From contig JASAND010011075.1 of NCBI GenBank assembly GCA_030248195.1, positions 22,569 to 86,568 of the forward strand: a DNA stretch of 64,000 nt, given 5' to 3'. Below, in pieces: positions 9,831 through 21,725 of the stretch (positions are counted from its first letter, which is position 1; each line of letters begins with the position of its first letter). The translations under genes and the position numbers were made by a program. The DNA comes from Trissonchulus latispiculum (lineage: Eukaryota; Nematoda; Enoplea; Enoplida; Ironidae). The notes under the pieces are model-generated. The model searched no databases and had not been told where the DNA came from. It was given only the letters and a program-made list of their open reading frames with translations.

Positions 9831-12359
9831 ATGTCCAAAAATTATTCTGGACCTACCACTCGTAGTATTACGCGTAATTTACCCGAAAAAGTTGTACTTT
9901 TTCACGAACTTCCTCAAAGTGAAGCAGAATTTTTGGGGACTGACGGAACTGACAAAATGGCAGAGATGAACGCGGTCGGGGGTGATACTGTGGGAGGAGA
10001 AAATTTTGGGGGGGGGTTCCCAAAACCCACCCCAAACCCGGAGCGACGGCCCAATTGGGGGGACACGCCCTCGGCCCCCTCCCCGATCCGATTCTATGCC
10101 GAGTGTCCAGCAGAATGGAGGAATTTTAACGAATTCAGCTAGTCTTTTGACATTTCAACGTCCGCCCGGGGGGGGGGGGTTCGCTTAGAGTGGTTAGCGA
10201 GTCCCCCACGCCCACTCAGGATGAAAATTGGCGGGGTGCGCCCCGCAACCTCCAACAGTATCAGTGTCTGATTTTAGTGATATTTTAACTGGACGGTACG
10301 GTCCTCCGAGACAAGAAAATGGGGGGGCTGGGGGTTGTTCCGGGAGAACCCTCCTTCCCTTGACAGTCGCTCCTGGGTCTGGGGGGGGGTGAGCCCGGGT
10401 GCTTCCCCATCCAGTCATCAGTCAGAAACTACGGTGAAATCATTGTTGGGGGGTCTGACGCCCCTGTGTCTGAATCGGAAGGGGAGGACATTTCGGAGCC
10501 CGGGAAAGGTATACGAAGGGATTCCACCCGTCGAAAGTGCTTGATATTGATTTGGAGATGGCTGCTGAAAAAGGGGAGGGCGACCTTTATGCGTTGATGC
10601 AGGATTTTCTTGATCGCCTGTGCAAAAAGAAAGGGTTGGCCCCCCCAGAAACTGTCTGATATTTATCGTCAGCAGGAAGATTCAGTTGGTAAAGTTCAGA
10701 AAAGTACCGACCAGTCGGGGGAGCCCTCGGGACAGGGCCGGGAAACTCCTGTAGGTGATTTAATTCAGCTAGTGGACAGTCAGACCTCCCCAACTCAGGG
10801 TTCTGATCCGGTGCAAGCTGCCCCGGAACGGACCCTGACCCCTTCCCTTCAACCTGTACAAAATTTCTCAAATTTGCAAAATTTGGTGGATGGGCAAATT
10901 GTGGGATCTCAAAATACGTCTCGATCTTCTGGAGGACAGCTTTTGGGGACAAATGGAGGTTTAACGGGGGATTTTGAATGGATACCGCCGTGTGAACAGT
11001 ATCCACAGGGTACGTACAGAAAAATCCGCGCCCGCCTCCCCTCAACTGACGGCTGCGCCAGCGCCTCGGAATGCGGCGCCCCAAACGCAGAAGGTGGTCT
11101 GGGTTACCCCACAGCCCAATAATTGTCAATACTATATTGTTCCGATAGCATCTCAAACCCCGGTACAAATTTTGGGGGGTCCTCACCTTGTCTCGGGACA
11201 ATTGACGAATACTTCTCAGTGTGCGGTGCTTGCCCCTACGTACCCCACGGGTACTGGGCCCGGTCAGAATGTGACAGTGAACGCCCCTGCTGGCGTTGTT
11301 AACGCGGCCGGAGCTGTTCTTGTACCATCTCTGGCTGGGCCCCGGCCCGAGCCTTCTCTGGGGTCAGGCCCAGGCCAAGAATCCTCTCAGAATCCAGGAC
11401 ACAAGCCTATGGTGAATCTATCCATTTCTCCTGGGCCAGCAAAGGATTGCGAGGAGGACCAAGCATTCGCGGCAATTCCACGGACGGACAAGCCTTTGTA
11501 TGGGGCTTATCCTAATCCATCTAATGGATATCCTAATCCACCTACGATGGAGGCTACTGATATTTCGGTAGTCAAGCACAATGCTGCCTTGTGCCGTACG
11601 TACATGGAAATCTTGCAGGAAGTCCCCAAATTTGAACCGGAAACTGCGTATATGGATGACTGGCTCCCGCAATTTGTTTCGGCGGCGACGATCCATCAGA
11701 TTCCAGAAGATCAGTGGGCAAGACTTTTGTATAATAAATTGGGAGGTAAGGCTCAGGTATATGCTTCGAAGGTGGGTCCAAATATTACCGACTCTTTCGA
11801 GAAGATTACGGAATCCTTACGTTCGCAATTCCCTAAGCCTCAGATGTCTATCCAGGAACGATACACTGCGTTTGTCAACCGTACACAAAAACCGGGAGAG
11901 ACGGTACGTAAGTTTGTCTCGGAGCTTCAAGCAATGGCCCTGGATATTTGGTCTACTCCGGAGGAAAGGGACAAGCACTGCGCACAACAAGTATTTGTGG
12001 GGGTAAACCCCCGCTATGCTATGACTTTGGCATCACTTTTCTCGCAAGGAGAACCCACTATGGACGAATTACGCCGGGTTATCGACAAATTAGATTCGAG
12101 GTTGGCAAAGTGTCAACCTGAGGAGGATATGGATGCGATAACCCCCGTCTATCAGGTAGAGACTAAAGAGGGGGTAAAACCCGCGCAGATTGATTTTGCT
12201 AAAGAACTGCAATCTTTGAAGGAATATTTTGAGAAGAAGCTAGAAACCGTGACGAAACCAGAAGGGCCCCCCAGACCTAGGTGTCAGTTCTGCGGGAGGA
12301 GGGGTCACGATCCAGACCGGTGTTGGGATAAAAACCCCCAACTGGCCCCCACCTTCTAG
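9831..12359 (+). pseudogene. Gag polyprotein of the LTR element, frames broken in its N-terminal third
   Basis: The N-terminus (9831-10142) reads MSKNYSGPTTRS...EKVVLFHELP. A similar TRxRS...EKVFLFANLP start is seen in the element at 22564, so it is a family trait. Between 10142 and 10974 the frame shifts more than once, often near runs of G. From 10974 to 12359 one frame is open for 461 codons. It has a Pro/Gly-rich spacer, then the helical capsid-like region (about codons 200-390: MEILQEVPKFEPETAYMDDW, then VFVGVNPRYAM). A CCHC zinc knuckle, CQFCGRRGHDPDRC, ends it at about 12281-12322. Gag packages the RNA in virus-like particles. The last frame may still be translated. Confidence 0.7.
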
Positions 12360-12392
12360 ACAAATAAGGGGAGTAGGCGTGAGCAGGCGGCG

Positions 12393-13916
12393 GTGGTGGA
12401 GGCTTCTTCCGCTCCTGCTCCTACCCCTCAGGCCACACAAGGTTGTTATACGTATCCCACAACACAGGTGCCGTGTGCCCCTGTGCCAGTGTATACATAC
12501 GTACAACAGCCTGCCACGCAGCTGTGGCAGCCGGCTCCCGGATATCAGGTCGTGGGAACCGCGCCCGGGGTGGCTGCGTCTGCCGCCGCCCCGGCCCCGG
12601 TTCCGACCCTGATACCGGTGCCTGCTTCTCAGGCTGCAACACAGGCTCAGGGGGGTAACGCTCAGACCCCAGATGGGTTTGTTTGTGCCTCAAATCAGCA
12701 GCCAGCGACAATTTCGTCTGTGTCGGGGGAAGCTCAAGGGGGGGCGTATGCTCCTCAAACTTCCCACCCAATTCCCACTCAAACTCATGTTAGCCAAAGG
12801 GTAAATCAGTTTCATGTCGGTTTTGTTGAAGCAATACCAAATTTTTATGGAAAACCCAAAATTTTACTCGCAAGCCCACCGAACATTCTGATTCCTCCCT
12901 CCGAGGTAAGAGTGATTAGCACTATTTTCCCAATCCAAAATTATGAACAGGAGATAGCAAGTTTTTTCCAACCCACGGCTGTGATGTTATGGGAGGTTCC
13001 TAAAAATTCGAAGGTACAGGATGCTTTTGTGGTTGACGATGCGCTGGCCACCCCTCCCCAAAAAATCTACTTAGTACGTTCCTCTCAACTTCCCGCTTAC
13101 CCAGCATGCGCGTACAAAACTGGGGCTTTTCCTTCAAACAAGTGGGATGACAAGTCACCTTCCGAAGTTTCCGTCAGCACCACCTCCTCGGTTAAAGAGG
13201 GGGTAAACACTTTCCAAATTTTTACAGTTCGACAGACTCCGGAACAAAACCTTCCGGGACAGAATGTTAAAGAGAGGTTTGCTCCGGGACTGACAACCCC
13301 TGAGCTACCTTCTCTTACTGTGGAGGACCGTGAGGGTGAGGAGGTCCCTCAGCCTGCTTCTGCACTGGCCGAAGTGAGGGTACCTACTAAACCTTCGGGG
13401 TCCCCTCAGTCTGACAAATCGATCACTGAAATTCCTTGTTCCGGATTTGTATCTGCAGATGTTTCGCACCTCTCTCGATTAGCATCTTCCAGTATTTCGA
13501 GGCCGGGGGAAGGTGCTAAAGAGGGGGTAAATTTTATCCGTCATACAACTTTTAATACATATACGTGCATCTGTAAAATTTCTGTTTTGTATTCACTTAT
13601 CTCAGCACTATTTGTTTTTAATATCCTCAGCACACCTTTTATTCAGAATCACAATTTTTTCATAATGGTTTTACCAAAGTTGTATATTGTCACTTGGGAT
13701 TTTTGTGAGCATTTGGTTATTTTTATCAATAGTAACGGTCACAATGTCGCACCTAGATGTGTTGCACATTTTTGTTTAGTTTGTCTGTGCTCACCATGGA
13801 AGTTTTGGAGATGGTGGTTCTTGAAGCATTTGGTTAGCTTAGTGGATTGGTTGGTAGCCTTGGTCTTGGATTATGGATCTCATTATTTAGGTTGTTTTGT
13901 TTTATTTGTCATTTAG
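12393..13916 (+). CDS. Open frame downstream of gag, unrecognised (pol leader remnant?)
   Basis: 507 codons in the same frame as the main gag frame, separated from it by a single TAG and a short gap. The first 130 residues are Pro/Ala/Gln-rich. Residues about 140-260 look folded (FVEAIPNFYGKPKILLASPP and VMLWEVPKNSKVQDAFVVDD), like the segment that often lies between protease and reverse transcriptase in gypsy pol proteins. No DTG/DSG protease motif and no reverse transcriptase follow. The last 130 residues are hydrophobic and Trp/Leu-rich, and are probably not real protein. The use of a GTG-type or suppressed start is unknown. Treat as the truncated 5' end of pol with a lost 3' part. Confidence 0.4.
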   Translation: MVEASSAPAPTPQATQGCYTYPTTQVPCAPVPVYTYVQQPATQLWQPAPGYQVVGTAPGVAASAAAPAPVPTLIPVPASQAATQAQGGNAQTPDGFVCASNQQPATISSVSGEAQGGAYAPQTSHPIPTQTHVSQRVNQFHVGFVEAIPNFYGKPKILLASPPNILIPPSEVRVISTIFPIQNYEQEIASFFQPTAVMLWEVPKNSKVQDAFVVDDALATPPQKIYLVRSSQLPAYPACAYKTGAFPSNKWDDKSPSEVSVSTTSSVKEGVNTFQIFTVRQTPEQNLPGQNVKERFAPGLTTPELPSLTVEDREGEEVPQPASALAEVRVPTKPSGSPQSDKSITEIPCSGFVSADVSHLSRLASSSISRPGEGAKEGVNFIRHTTFNTYTCICKISVLYSLISALFVFNILSTPFIQNHNFFIMVLPKLYIVTWDFCEHLVIFINSNGHNVAPRCVAHFCLVCLCSPWKFWRWWFLKHLVSLVDWLVALVLDYGSHYLGCFVLFVI

Positions 13917-15930
13917 CGGTTAAAATACTTTCTTAAATATTTAAAGATTACCCTACAGGGTATTTTGAGACATTTGTTGGACCTACGTACATAATTTGGC
14001 TTTAGCCTTTTGCAACTGTACTTATTATGTGAGAATATTCGCTTGAGCTAGGGCTTTTCGGCAGGGTTTTTCAATTGATTCATCTAACCTTTATTAAATA
14101 CGCGCAGATCTAAATTTTCTTCATTCTTTGATTTTCTTGGAGGGGCCTTTCATTTCGCTCCGGACAACTTTTCTTCTTTAGGCAGACTTTCTTCTTTCTA
14201 TGAAACAGTAGCCACTGCTTGCGTACCTTGATTTTCTTCATTTCTTCATAATTCGGGAATTCAGGATTGAGGGCGTAGGCAGGAGCCGAATTGCCCGAGT
14301 AATCGAACGTGAAGTATTTAGAGCTGGCAATGGAACACCTTGCAGCGTAATTATTTAGTAGTCGCTTCAAAATAACGACTAGAAAGTTCTAACGCCATGG
14401 ATAGTTTCACATTAAATTTTTCATTTTTACAATTTCACCGAACGGTTGGCATTGGCAGTTGAAACTTTTTCGCAAATAGTTAACGATTGCTATTATTAAA
14501 GATTATAAATTTTTCCTTGTTCCATTTGTGGTTTTAGTTGGATTGAGCTTTACAAAAGCGGAGGTTTTTGTTTGCTTGTCTCGGAGCGCCAGTGGCTGGG
14601 CGGTCCGGCTCTCGCCCGTTTTCAGGCTGAGAGTCAGGACAACCCTGTTTTCTGGAGCTCCCGATGTTATATACGTACTAGCAAACTAGTGTGTAGATTT
14701 TTCTTCATCTTACCCACGGTTCAATTCTGCTATGTAGCGGGTCGTTTTGCATTCTGTTTCATGACAGCTAGAGTCGGGAAAGTAAATCAGTGCTCATTTT
14801 GTTGCTGTTTTTTCGTTTTTGTATTTTTGTCGTCTGTTTCTCTATGTTTGCTACTTAATGTCTTTTTCTGTGTGTTCTAGATTGCTGTATGTTGGACCCC
14901 CCGTCCCCCCTGATGGTTGTGCCGTGGGAGTGCTCCCCCTGCCCGACTCAGAGGAGGCGCCTTGACTTGGCGCGTACCGGCTATCTTAGAATGGCTGTTG
15001 ACTGTTGTTGGCCTTGTTGACTTTGACTAACCTTCTGGTGCCTTTATTGGTTGTTGGCCTGCTTTGTGCCGGCTTTGGTTCTGCTTCTGGCCCAGTCGTG
15101 GCCTGGTCTTGGTTCTTGGTTGGACTCCTTTGGGTCCTGGTCGGCTTTGGTTTGTTCTGGCCCCGTCTGGTGTGCCTGGGCCCCTGGTTGTGCCAGTTGC
15201 CTTTTGAGGTGGTTCTGTTTGGCCGTCTGCCCATTCTGTTCTGGTTGGTGGCACGTGGCTGTTGCTGCCGTTAGTTGATTGGTGACTGAGATTGCCTGGT
15301 GTTATGATTTTGAGTCGGCGGATGTCCCCTCCTTTGCGCTCTCACGAACACTGGCATTCCAGTTTTGTGGTGTATTTTTGTTTTTTTGTTTTGTTGTGGC
15401 ATTAACATCTGCAGCTTTTAATTTTGATACTTTAATTTTTCACTGTGGCCCATGTGTAGTGCTTAGTTTTGATTCGGAGTACGTAATTTTTGTATTTGTT
15501 GTAGTTTGATTTTGCTCCATAATAAATATAGGTGTGTGTTTGGGAATTGTTTGTTTATGGGGTGGGGGTTTCTCGCTGTAATGCCCCCTGGAGCTGTCGC
15601 CCGTACTGGTGCGGTGGTCGGTTATTGTGTGTATTTTGTAATTGTCGTTGTTGGTGGGGATAGTTTCCCTAGTGAATCGATCGGGGGCAGCCGATTATTT
15701 TTGTTTAAAATGACGTCGAAAGTTGGTAGTGTGCCTAGTGGCACGAAAGTCTGCTCGGATACGCGGTGTGTGCCGACGTTTTTACCTGTCTTGCCTTTGG
15801 TTAACCACTTGTTTTACCTTTTACCATTTAAATCAAACTGCGCAGTCGACAATTTTAGCTTTCTAAATTTTTCTAATTTTTGCTACTGGACACGCCGCGC
15901 CGGGGCGGGCGGCGACAAGAGGGGGTATTT
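13917..15930 (+). other. Non-coding 3' internal region of the LTR element, with polypurine tract
   Basis: No conserved motif is seen. From about 14560 to 15700 the plus strand is strikingly rich in T and G, which generates hydrophobic open frames in one direction (15005-15274) and Pro/Gln/Arg-rich ones in the other. The polypurine tract AAGAGGGGGTATT at 15917-15930 directly precedes the LTR-type TGTAGAATATAGG and marks the proper 3' end of the internal region. Confidence 0.55.
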
Positions 15931-16543
15931 TGTAGAATATAGGAAGATATCCGTGTGCTAAACCTAAAGTATACGGTAGCTGAGTTTGAACCTAAAATGG
16001 AATGTTTCGTGAACAATCAAGATAAAATTATCATTAGCTATTTTCGTGGCTCATACATGTTGTCGGGTATGAAACCCTGGTGCTAGATTCACTATGACAG
16101 ACCGTTTATTTGCAGGTTGTTGTCAAAGGTGTGTGATCTCCAGACCTCAGTAAAATGGATTTGTGGTTATTTGATGACTAGAATTGAATAGGCACTCACT
16201 CAGAACATAAGAAAATCCCTATGCTAAAAAGTTATTTATTCGCATATCAAAATAAACAAAGAATATTTCCAAATAAAGACTCGACTCAAATCATAAAAAT
16301 GTGCAGGCAGGACCAATACTTACAAAATGGCAGAAATGACCTGCTTTGCGCACGACCTACCCACAGCTCGGACAATACCCCAACTGACTGCGTTCCGCCA
16401 TCTTGAACTATTTCACGTGTATGAGCCACGAAAATAGCTAATGATAATTTTATCTTGATTGTTCATGAAACATTCCATTTTAGGTTCAAACTCAGCTACC
16501 GTATCCTTAGGTTTAGCACACGGATATCTTCCTATATTCTACA
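15931..16543. repeat. Flipped 3' LTR block of the nested element
   Basis: 15931-16056 are the first 126 bases of the LTR in plus orientation. 16057-16060 are ATGT. 16061-16543 are a complete 483-bp LTR in minus orientation, starting TGTCGGG and ending TATTCTACA. A simple nested insertion would give plus LTR, ACGT, then the last 126 bp of the older minus LTR. What is present is exactly the reverse complement of that block. The repeat is followed by AGAC (16544-16547), the older target duplication. Confidence 0.7.
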
Positions 16544-16659
16544 AGACAATACCACTTTATCGCCTGTGTTGGTCTTGGCTGGAAAATATACAACAACCAA
16601 ATCCTTCATCATATATATGTCATTAACTTATTGGTGGGACTCCCAAAGCACAGTCTCTT

Positions 16660-18256
16660 GGTGATACTCCGTTAGGCGCACACCTTACAATTTTTCGCAA
16701 TTGTCAGAAATGCTCTACTCCGGTAGGCGCACACCTTACAAAACTGAGGGCATACTGTAAAACGCTCTACTCCGGTAGGCGCACACCTTACTAAACTGAA
16801 GGTTTACTGCAAAACGCTCTACTCCGGGAGGCGCACACCTTACAAATAGTGATTTCTTGTACTGGTGATAATATGTACTAAACTGATTGCCAACTAAAAT
16901 TGCACAAATGTTACAAAATAATTAATCACCGAAGCATGACAAGCAGGTGTAGATGTAGTTGTCGGAGCTAAATACAAAAGAAAAATAAAACAAATCTATT
17001 GAAAAGATAAGTTCCGCCGTTACAGGCGCCAATGTTAGGAGACTTCTGTAATTTTAAGGGGGGTCGCGAATTTTCGACCAACTCCGATTTTTCTCATTTT
17101 CACATTTTGTAGTCCGCATGGGTCCCCAAAACAAGACAGTTGCATTTGTTACAAAACTTTCCCTATCATTCACAATAATCCTCCAAAGGTGACCTCGACA
17201 TGTGTTAAACATGGGAAAACGAAAAAGTTAGGAAAATTTCGCGGTGACCAAAAGTTTGAGAGCTGTGCAAGAGCAAATGAGCTATATATAACTTGCAAAA
17301 ATGTTTATCTGAACTAGATAGCGTGTTAATATCTATATGTGGTGTTTTTGCGTTACTCTGCGATTTTCTAGAAATTTTCAAAATTTAATGAAGTCGGTTT
17401 TTGCTAAATTCTGTTTGCGCCAGCAGTTTGGTACATAACATATCACTATTACAAGAAATGGGTCTTATCTCGATTACCCCACCAGTACTCAAAATCCTTA
17501 AAACTTGACCAAATGAGCTAAAATTTGGTGTGGTTATGTTTTCGACCACGCTGAGTTCAAACATCGCAAAATTTTTCGATTTCGCGAAATTCGAAATTTT
17601 TCAATTTCTAAGGGGGGACCAAGGGAAACCGAAAAATTTTTTGCCTTCGATTTTGCTGAAACAATGTATATAGGGTTTTCGGGGTCGTAGAACACGAATC
17701 TGAAGCCCGTTTTTTGTTTCAGCTTTTCGTTAGCTCAGAATAAGCTTATATCTTAAGCTTAAATCTTTAGCTTATTCTGAGCAAACGGAAAGCTGAAACG
17801 AAAAACGGACTTCAGATTCCTGTTCTACGACCCCGAAAACCCCTATATACATCTTTTCAGCAAAATCGAAGACAAAATTTTTCGGTTTCCCTTGGTCCCC
17901 CCTTAGAAATCGAAAAATTTCGAATTTCGCGAAATCGAAAAATTTTGCGATGTTTAAACTCAGCGTGGTCGAAAACATACCCACACCAAATATTAGCTCA
18001 TTTGGTCAAGTTTTAAGGATTTTGAGTACTGGGGGGGTAATCGAGATAAGACCCCAAGAAATCAGTATTTGTAAGGTGTGCGCCTCCCGGAGTAGTGCGT
18101 TTTGCAGTAAACCTTCAGTTTAGTAAGGTGTGCGCCTACCGGAGTAGAGCGTTTTACAGTATGCCCTCAGTTTTGTAAGGTGTGCGCCTACCGGAGTAGA
18201 GCATTTCTGACAATTGCGAAAAATTGTAAGGTGTGCGCCTACCGGAGTATCACACC
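16660..18256. mobile_element. 1.6-kb Mutator-like foldback element with 9-bp target duplication
   Basis: The ends are GGTGATACTCCG on the left and, inverted, GGTGTGATACTCCG on the right. CAGTCTCTT is duplicated outside them (16651-16659 and 18257-18265). The TIR of about 190 bp contains four copies of a subterminal unit, CTCCGGTAGGCGCACACCTTA, spaced 40-60 bp apart. Inside lies a second palindrome, about 17510-18050, centred near 17755. No transposase is encoded; the 70-codon frame at 17772-17984 is a repeat artefact. A 9-bp duplication with long TIRs points to the Mutator superfamily; this assignment is an inference. A diverged copy lies at 58018-58510. Confidence 0.7.
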
Positions 18257-18603
18257 CAGTCTCTTATATATCTTGAGAAAAGTTTTTCGTTTCGTCACTC
18301 AGACAGAAAAAGGGTCTACTTAACCTTTGTTTTTACAATATTTTCAATCATAGCAAATAAGGCTCATTCGGGATAAATATGCGTGTCGGCTGGTGGGGTT
18401 TAGGTTGTTGAATCAATACATTTACTTCCATCCTATGGAATGTCCCTATATGAACACCAATAATGGTAGCAGCAACGAAGTAGTTACTTATCTACCACGT
18501 ACCACTACAGATAAAAATTACCGGTGTAAGGTTATGTTTATGGACAGAAAAGCGGATGGATCGTGAAGGAACTAGATAAAAATTAGCTATGTTGAAAACG
18601 TTG

Positions 18604-18905
18604 CAGAAGGTTGCATTATTGCACTAGAAGAAGAATAAGCCACTGGAGGGCTCTTTTTCTGGGCATTGCGCCGCGGTTGTTGCGCCGAATGTTCTCCCGT
18701 TTGGTAGGGGGGTAGACAAGCATGCCCCCTCCGCGTTTGATGGGGCGGGCACCCAAAAGGGGTCCCCGTTTGGTAAGGAGGTTCCCCGTTTGGTGGGGGG
18801 GGAGGGTAGAAGAAAGGTGTCCCCGTTTGGTGTGGGGGGTAGTCGACACAGGCTAGGATTTTTCTGAATCTGATTGGCTACTGGAGACCCCTCCCCAAAC
18901 CCAGA
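18604..18905. repeat. Fragment of the CCAAACGGGG foldback family
   Basis: TTGCACTAGAAGAAGAATAA, GCCACT and GGGCATTGCG at 18618-18670 match the left TIR of the 7990-8690 element. They are followed by CCCGTTTGGTGGGG repeats and CTGATTGGCT. The right half is missing. The 77-codon minus-strand frame at 18616-18849 is a repeat artefact. Confidence 0.6.
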
Positions 18906-20429
18906 TCAAATGTGTACAGAGCAATGATATATGTAGATGTTATATATAGGAGACGACCCAAAGATGCGTCACCTTTTTAGAACAGATTTCACATTTCGGA
19001 GTCATAATTTTCTAGCTAGTGCAATCTTAAACTGTATAAAGTAAAACTTTTTATGGTTGTTATTGTACATTTGCTTTAGTTATTCTAGCAGTCTGAACCA
19101 AATTCAATCCACATTGTAAAAGTTACGAATTATTTTACAGTTTAAATTTGATGTTGACGCAGTTTAGGAGACGTCACTTAATGTGCGTCGGAAGAGTCCA
19201 AAAACCGCGTCATCCGCATTTAACAACAAATTTACCATGTAAATATTGTTTTTATGTTGCTGCAGTGAAAGAAGGCAGTAAAAACAACCTATAAACCTAA
19301 TTTCTTTGCAAAATATTAGGTACAGAAGAAGCTGTGAACGTTGAACTTTTTACGGTTTTAGGGGCTTAATTCAAGCACTGTTGATTTTTCTCCAGAAATG
19401 ACAAATTTTCCTGATTGAAAATGTTCGTGTGAGCTTCAGAAAGCTGGGACTAAGTTTTGTATTTGGTAGCTAACACAAAATTGACGATGACGCACTTTAA
19501 GCTACATCGTGTACTTTTAAAAACTTGTCTGGGTTTTCTAAACCTGAGGAATTTTTTCAATTTTCTTATTTTATTTAAATAAACTAATTGTCAGCTATTC
19601 ACAGAAGCTTAAATATTCGAAATCCGTTAAGTAATAAGTTTTTGAGAGTCAATTAACTATAAATTGGATTGCGCCAAAATTGCTGGACATGAGAAGTTGC
19701 AAAAAGTAGGTTGGGTTCTGGCAGCTATTATTCAGAGTGTGAGCACGTGACATCGAAAACTTTTATATCATTGGAAAGCTGACATCACGAGCTATCAGCT
19801 GGTATAAATGTCATAACACAATTTTTCACATTTTGCGCAGGAAACATCTTTACATGACTTGGTGACGCACTTTGGGGGGTGACTCATCTTTGGTTCCTCT
19901 CCTAGCCTAACTGCAGTTCGGTAGGTTCGTGGTTCGATTCCCGGCGGAGCCAAATCTTTACAAATGATCCAAAAGGAGGCGACCGACTAGGTATAAAGGG
20001 GATGTGGGTCACTGACCTCCATGGCTTGTGCGACCGATCAGCTGTCTCAGACATGACCAGTACGCCGTCAACTGACAGCGAAGATTGGACGTACCCCGAG
20101 GATGTGAGGAACATTCAACGAGCTTACTGACGATGTGGCACCTCCCGAGCACTCTCAAGCCACAAGTTTTGAAGATGATGCGTCCGCCTCATCAGACATC
20201 AGTGCTATATCTACCTCAGCAATTATACAAGAAAGAAAACAACGGAGGCAAGCATAGCTTGACGGCACTAATATTATGATATAACTTAACCAGGCGAGGC
20301 TGCAGTTATGTAGTATCACTGCCGCCTCGATCCGTTATTTAATGCGATCCTGCATGGACCACAAACTCGGGAGCTTGGGTAAAGGCACCTGCTCAACCTC
20401 CCCCCACCTGTATAATTGGGAAGAGTCTT
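18906..20429. other. No gene seen; tRNA-like B-box at 19931-19941
   Basis: AT-rich sequence without coding frames. At 19931-19941 GGTTCGATTCC, followed by CGGCGGAGCCA, looks like the 3' part of a tRNA or tRNA-derived repeat. No pairing 5' acceptor strand is seen, so I do not call a tRNA. Short frames on either strand around 19900-20280 are not supported. Confidence 0.4.
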
Positions 20430-20605
20430 TTCAATCTGATTGGCTGTCAGCTACCCCCCCCCTCTAAATAATCGGGGACCTATTTTCAGCTACCCACCAC
20501 CAAACGGAGGAGCATTTGCGTGTTGTTTTCGGAGCACCGTTACACATTACCAAAAAGAGGAGCCCTCTAGTGGTTTACCCTTCTTTTACTATTATAGTGC
20601 AATTT
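20430..20605. repeat. Right-end fragment of the CCAAACGGGG foldback family
   Basis: CTGATTGGCTGTCAGC, CCACCAAACGG, TTCGGAGCACCGTTAC and GAGCCCTCTAGTGG run in the order seen at the right end of the 7990-8690 element, ending at a TATAGTGCAATTTG terminus. The left end is absent. Confidence 0.55.
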
Positions 20606-21466
20606 GTACGCATGAGAGGAGAAGTGCCAACTCTCGTGGCAAACGGTAGAGCTCGCTCCTTTCTCCCACACAGCTCGCTCATATTTCCAACCTTAATCGG
20701 AACTTTCGGGAGTGGTGCAGTATTTTCACAGAGGGTCGCGAGTGGGGTGTGACAGTTCTAACGAGAGCTGCATTTCCATCACCGCTAAATAGGGATTTTT
20801 CAATCTGATTGGTACTCTTCGGGTGTTTTTAATCCCGTCCAAAGTTGTAGTTACGAAAGAAGCATGTGTAATGAACTGACTGACCTGGAATTTTCTTTCA
20901 GATTCAAAACGATTGATTTGATATGATTTGATATTAAACTGCGTTGGCTTACTCTACTTACTTAGGCCAGACGAATTCTAGTTACACAGAAGGTCAGCGC
21001 GACTGTCTGGTTAGACAAACTTATGTACCAGACTCCCGAAAGGTAGTTTGCCAAAATCGGGAATCTCTACAGCCAACCTGAATAGGGGTACTGCTGTGAG
21101 TTCGTTTAGTCTGTAACCAACAGAGAACGGCGAGAGGGGTCGATTCTCGCTCTATTTGTTCACTGCCGAAATCAAATAGAGGGCCTTGACACGCGGATCG
21201 AAGGCACAAACTCAGATCTTCTCTTCTGTGAGAGGTTCCAGTCAGATCTCTAGTGAGATCTGAGAAAACTTACTGTTCGTTTGGAAGATCACACCCGGAT
21301 CTGCAGGTCACTGGACCACAGTCTCGTGTAAACACTGCACTCTGTTTAATATACTTATGACAATTACTGACAAACTGATTACTAGATATAATAATGATTA
21401 TAGTAATATTAATCACACTATATAGTATAATGAGATAACAATTACAAGTATACTGACAATTGCTAT
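20606..21466. other. No gene seen
   Basis: Unremarkable sequence between repeat fragments. A short hairpin-rich tract with AGATCTGAG and CTCAGATCT words lies near 21205-21260. No exon-like frame with splice sites was found. Confidence 0.4.
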
Positions 21467-21725
21467 TGTAGAAATGTTGTCACTATGTGTACTGCTGAAT
21501 AAATGACTAGTAAAAGAGTGTGCAGGTTCTTCGCTCGGTAGTGTATGCCTAAGTGAATTCTCCTCGCGCCTAGCTCTCAAAATGCTAGAAACTATGAAAT
21601 TAGGAAAGACACGATACTTTTACTTCAAACAAATAAAATTCAAATATACATTCTCCAGAACTTCAAGAACATCCAAATTTGACAAAATAGCGAGATTCTT
21701 ACTACAAAGTCACAAAGACTTAACC
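21467..21725 (-). repeat. 3' LTR of the 1.4-kb element
   Basis: 259 bp, nearly identical to 22591-22849. The visible changes are C against T in GACACGATAC and A against C in ACTACAAAG. It is preceded, on the minus strand, by the purine tract. Confidence 0.75.

Larger units (their letters stand above)
9323..16543 (+). mobile_element. Gag-only LTR retrotransposon nested in a related solo LTR
   Basis: Parts in order: 483-bp 5' LTR, primer-binding site at 9810, gag frames 9831-12359, a further open frame to 13916, a 2-kb non-coding tract, a polypurine tract at 15917-15930, and a rearranged 3' end. No reverse transcriptase, RNase H or integrase motif is present in 6.1 kb of internal sequence, so it must depend on another element. 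The insertion duplicated ACGT (9319-9322), which survives as ATGT (the complement of ACAT) at 16057-16060. The LTR has standard TG...CA ends. The gag type and the TGGCGACCGTGACA primer site suggest the Ty3/gypsy group; this is an inference. Confidence 0.75.

Noticed and set aside
10587..11201. 204-codon minus-strand frame
   Set aside because: It is the shadow of the gag spacer, which is conserved in concept on the plus strand and has the zinc knuckle downstream.
14110..14370. Minus-strand 86-codon frame, Lys-rich
   Set aside because: Lies in the retroelement's non-coding tract, with no domain and no splice signals.
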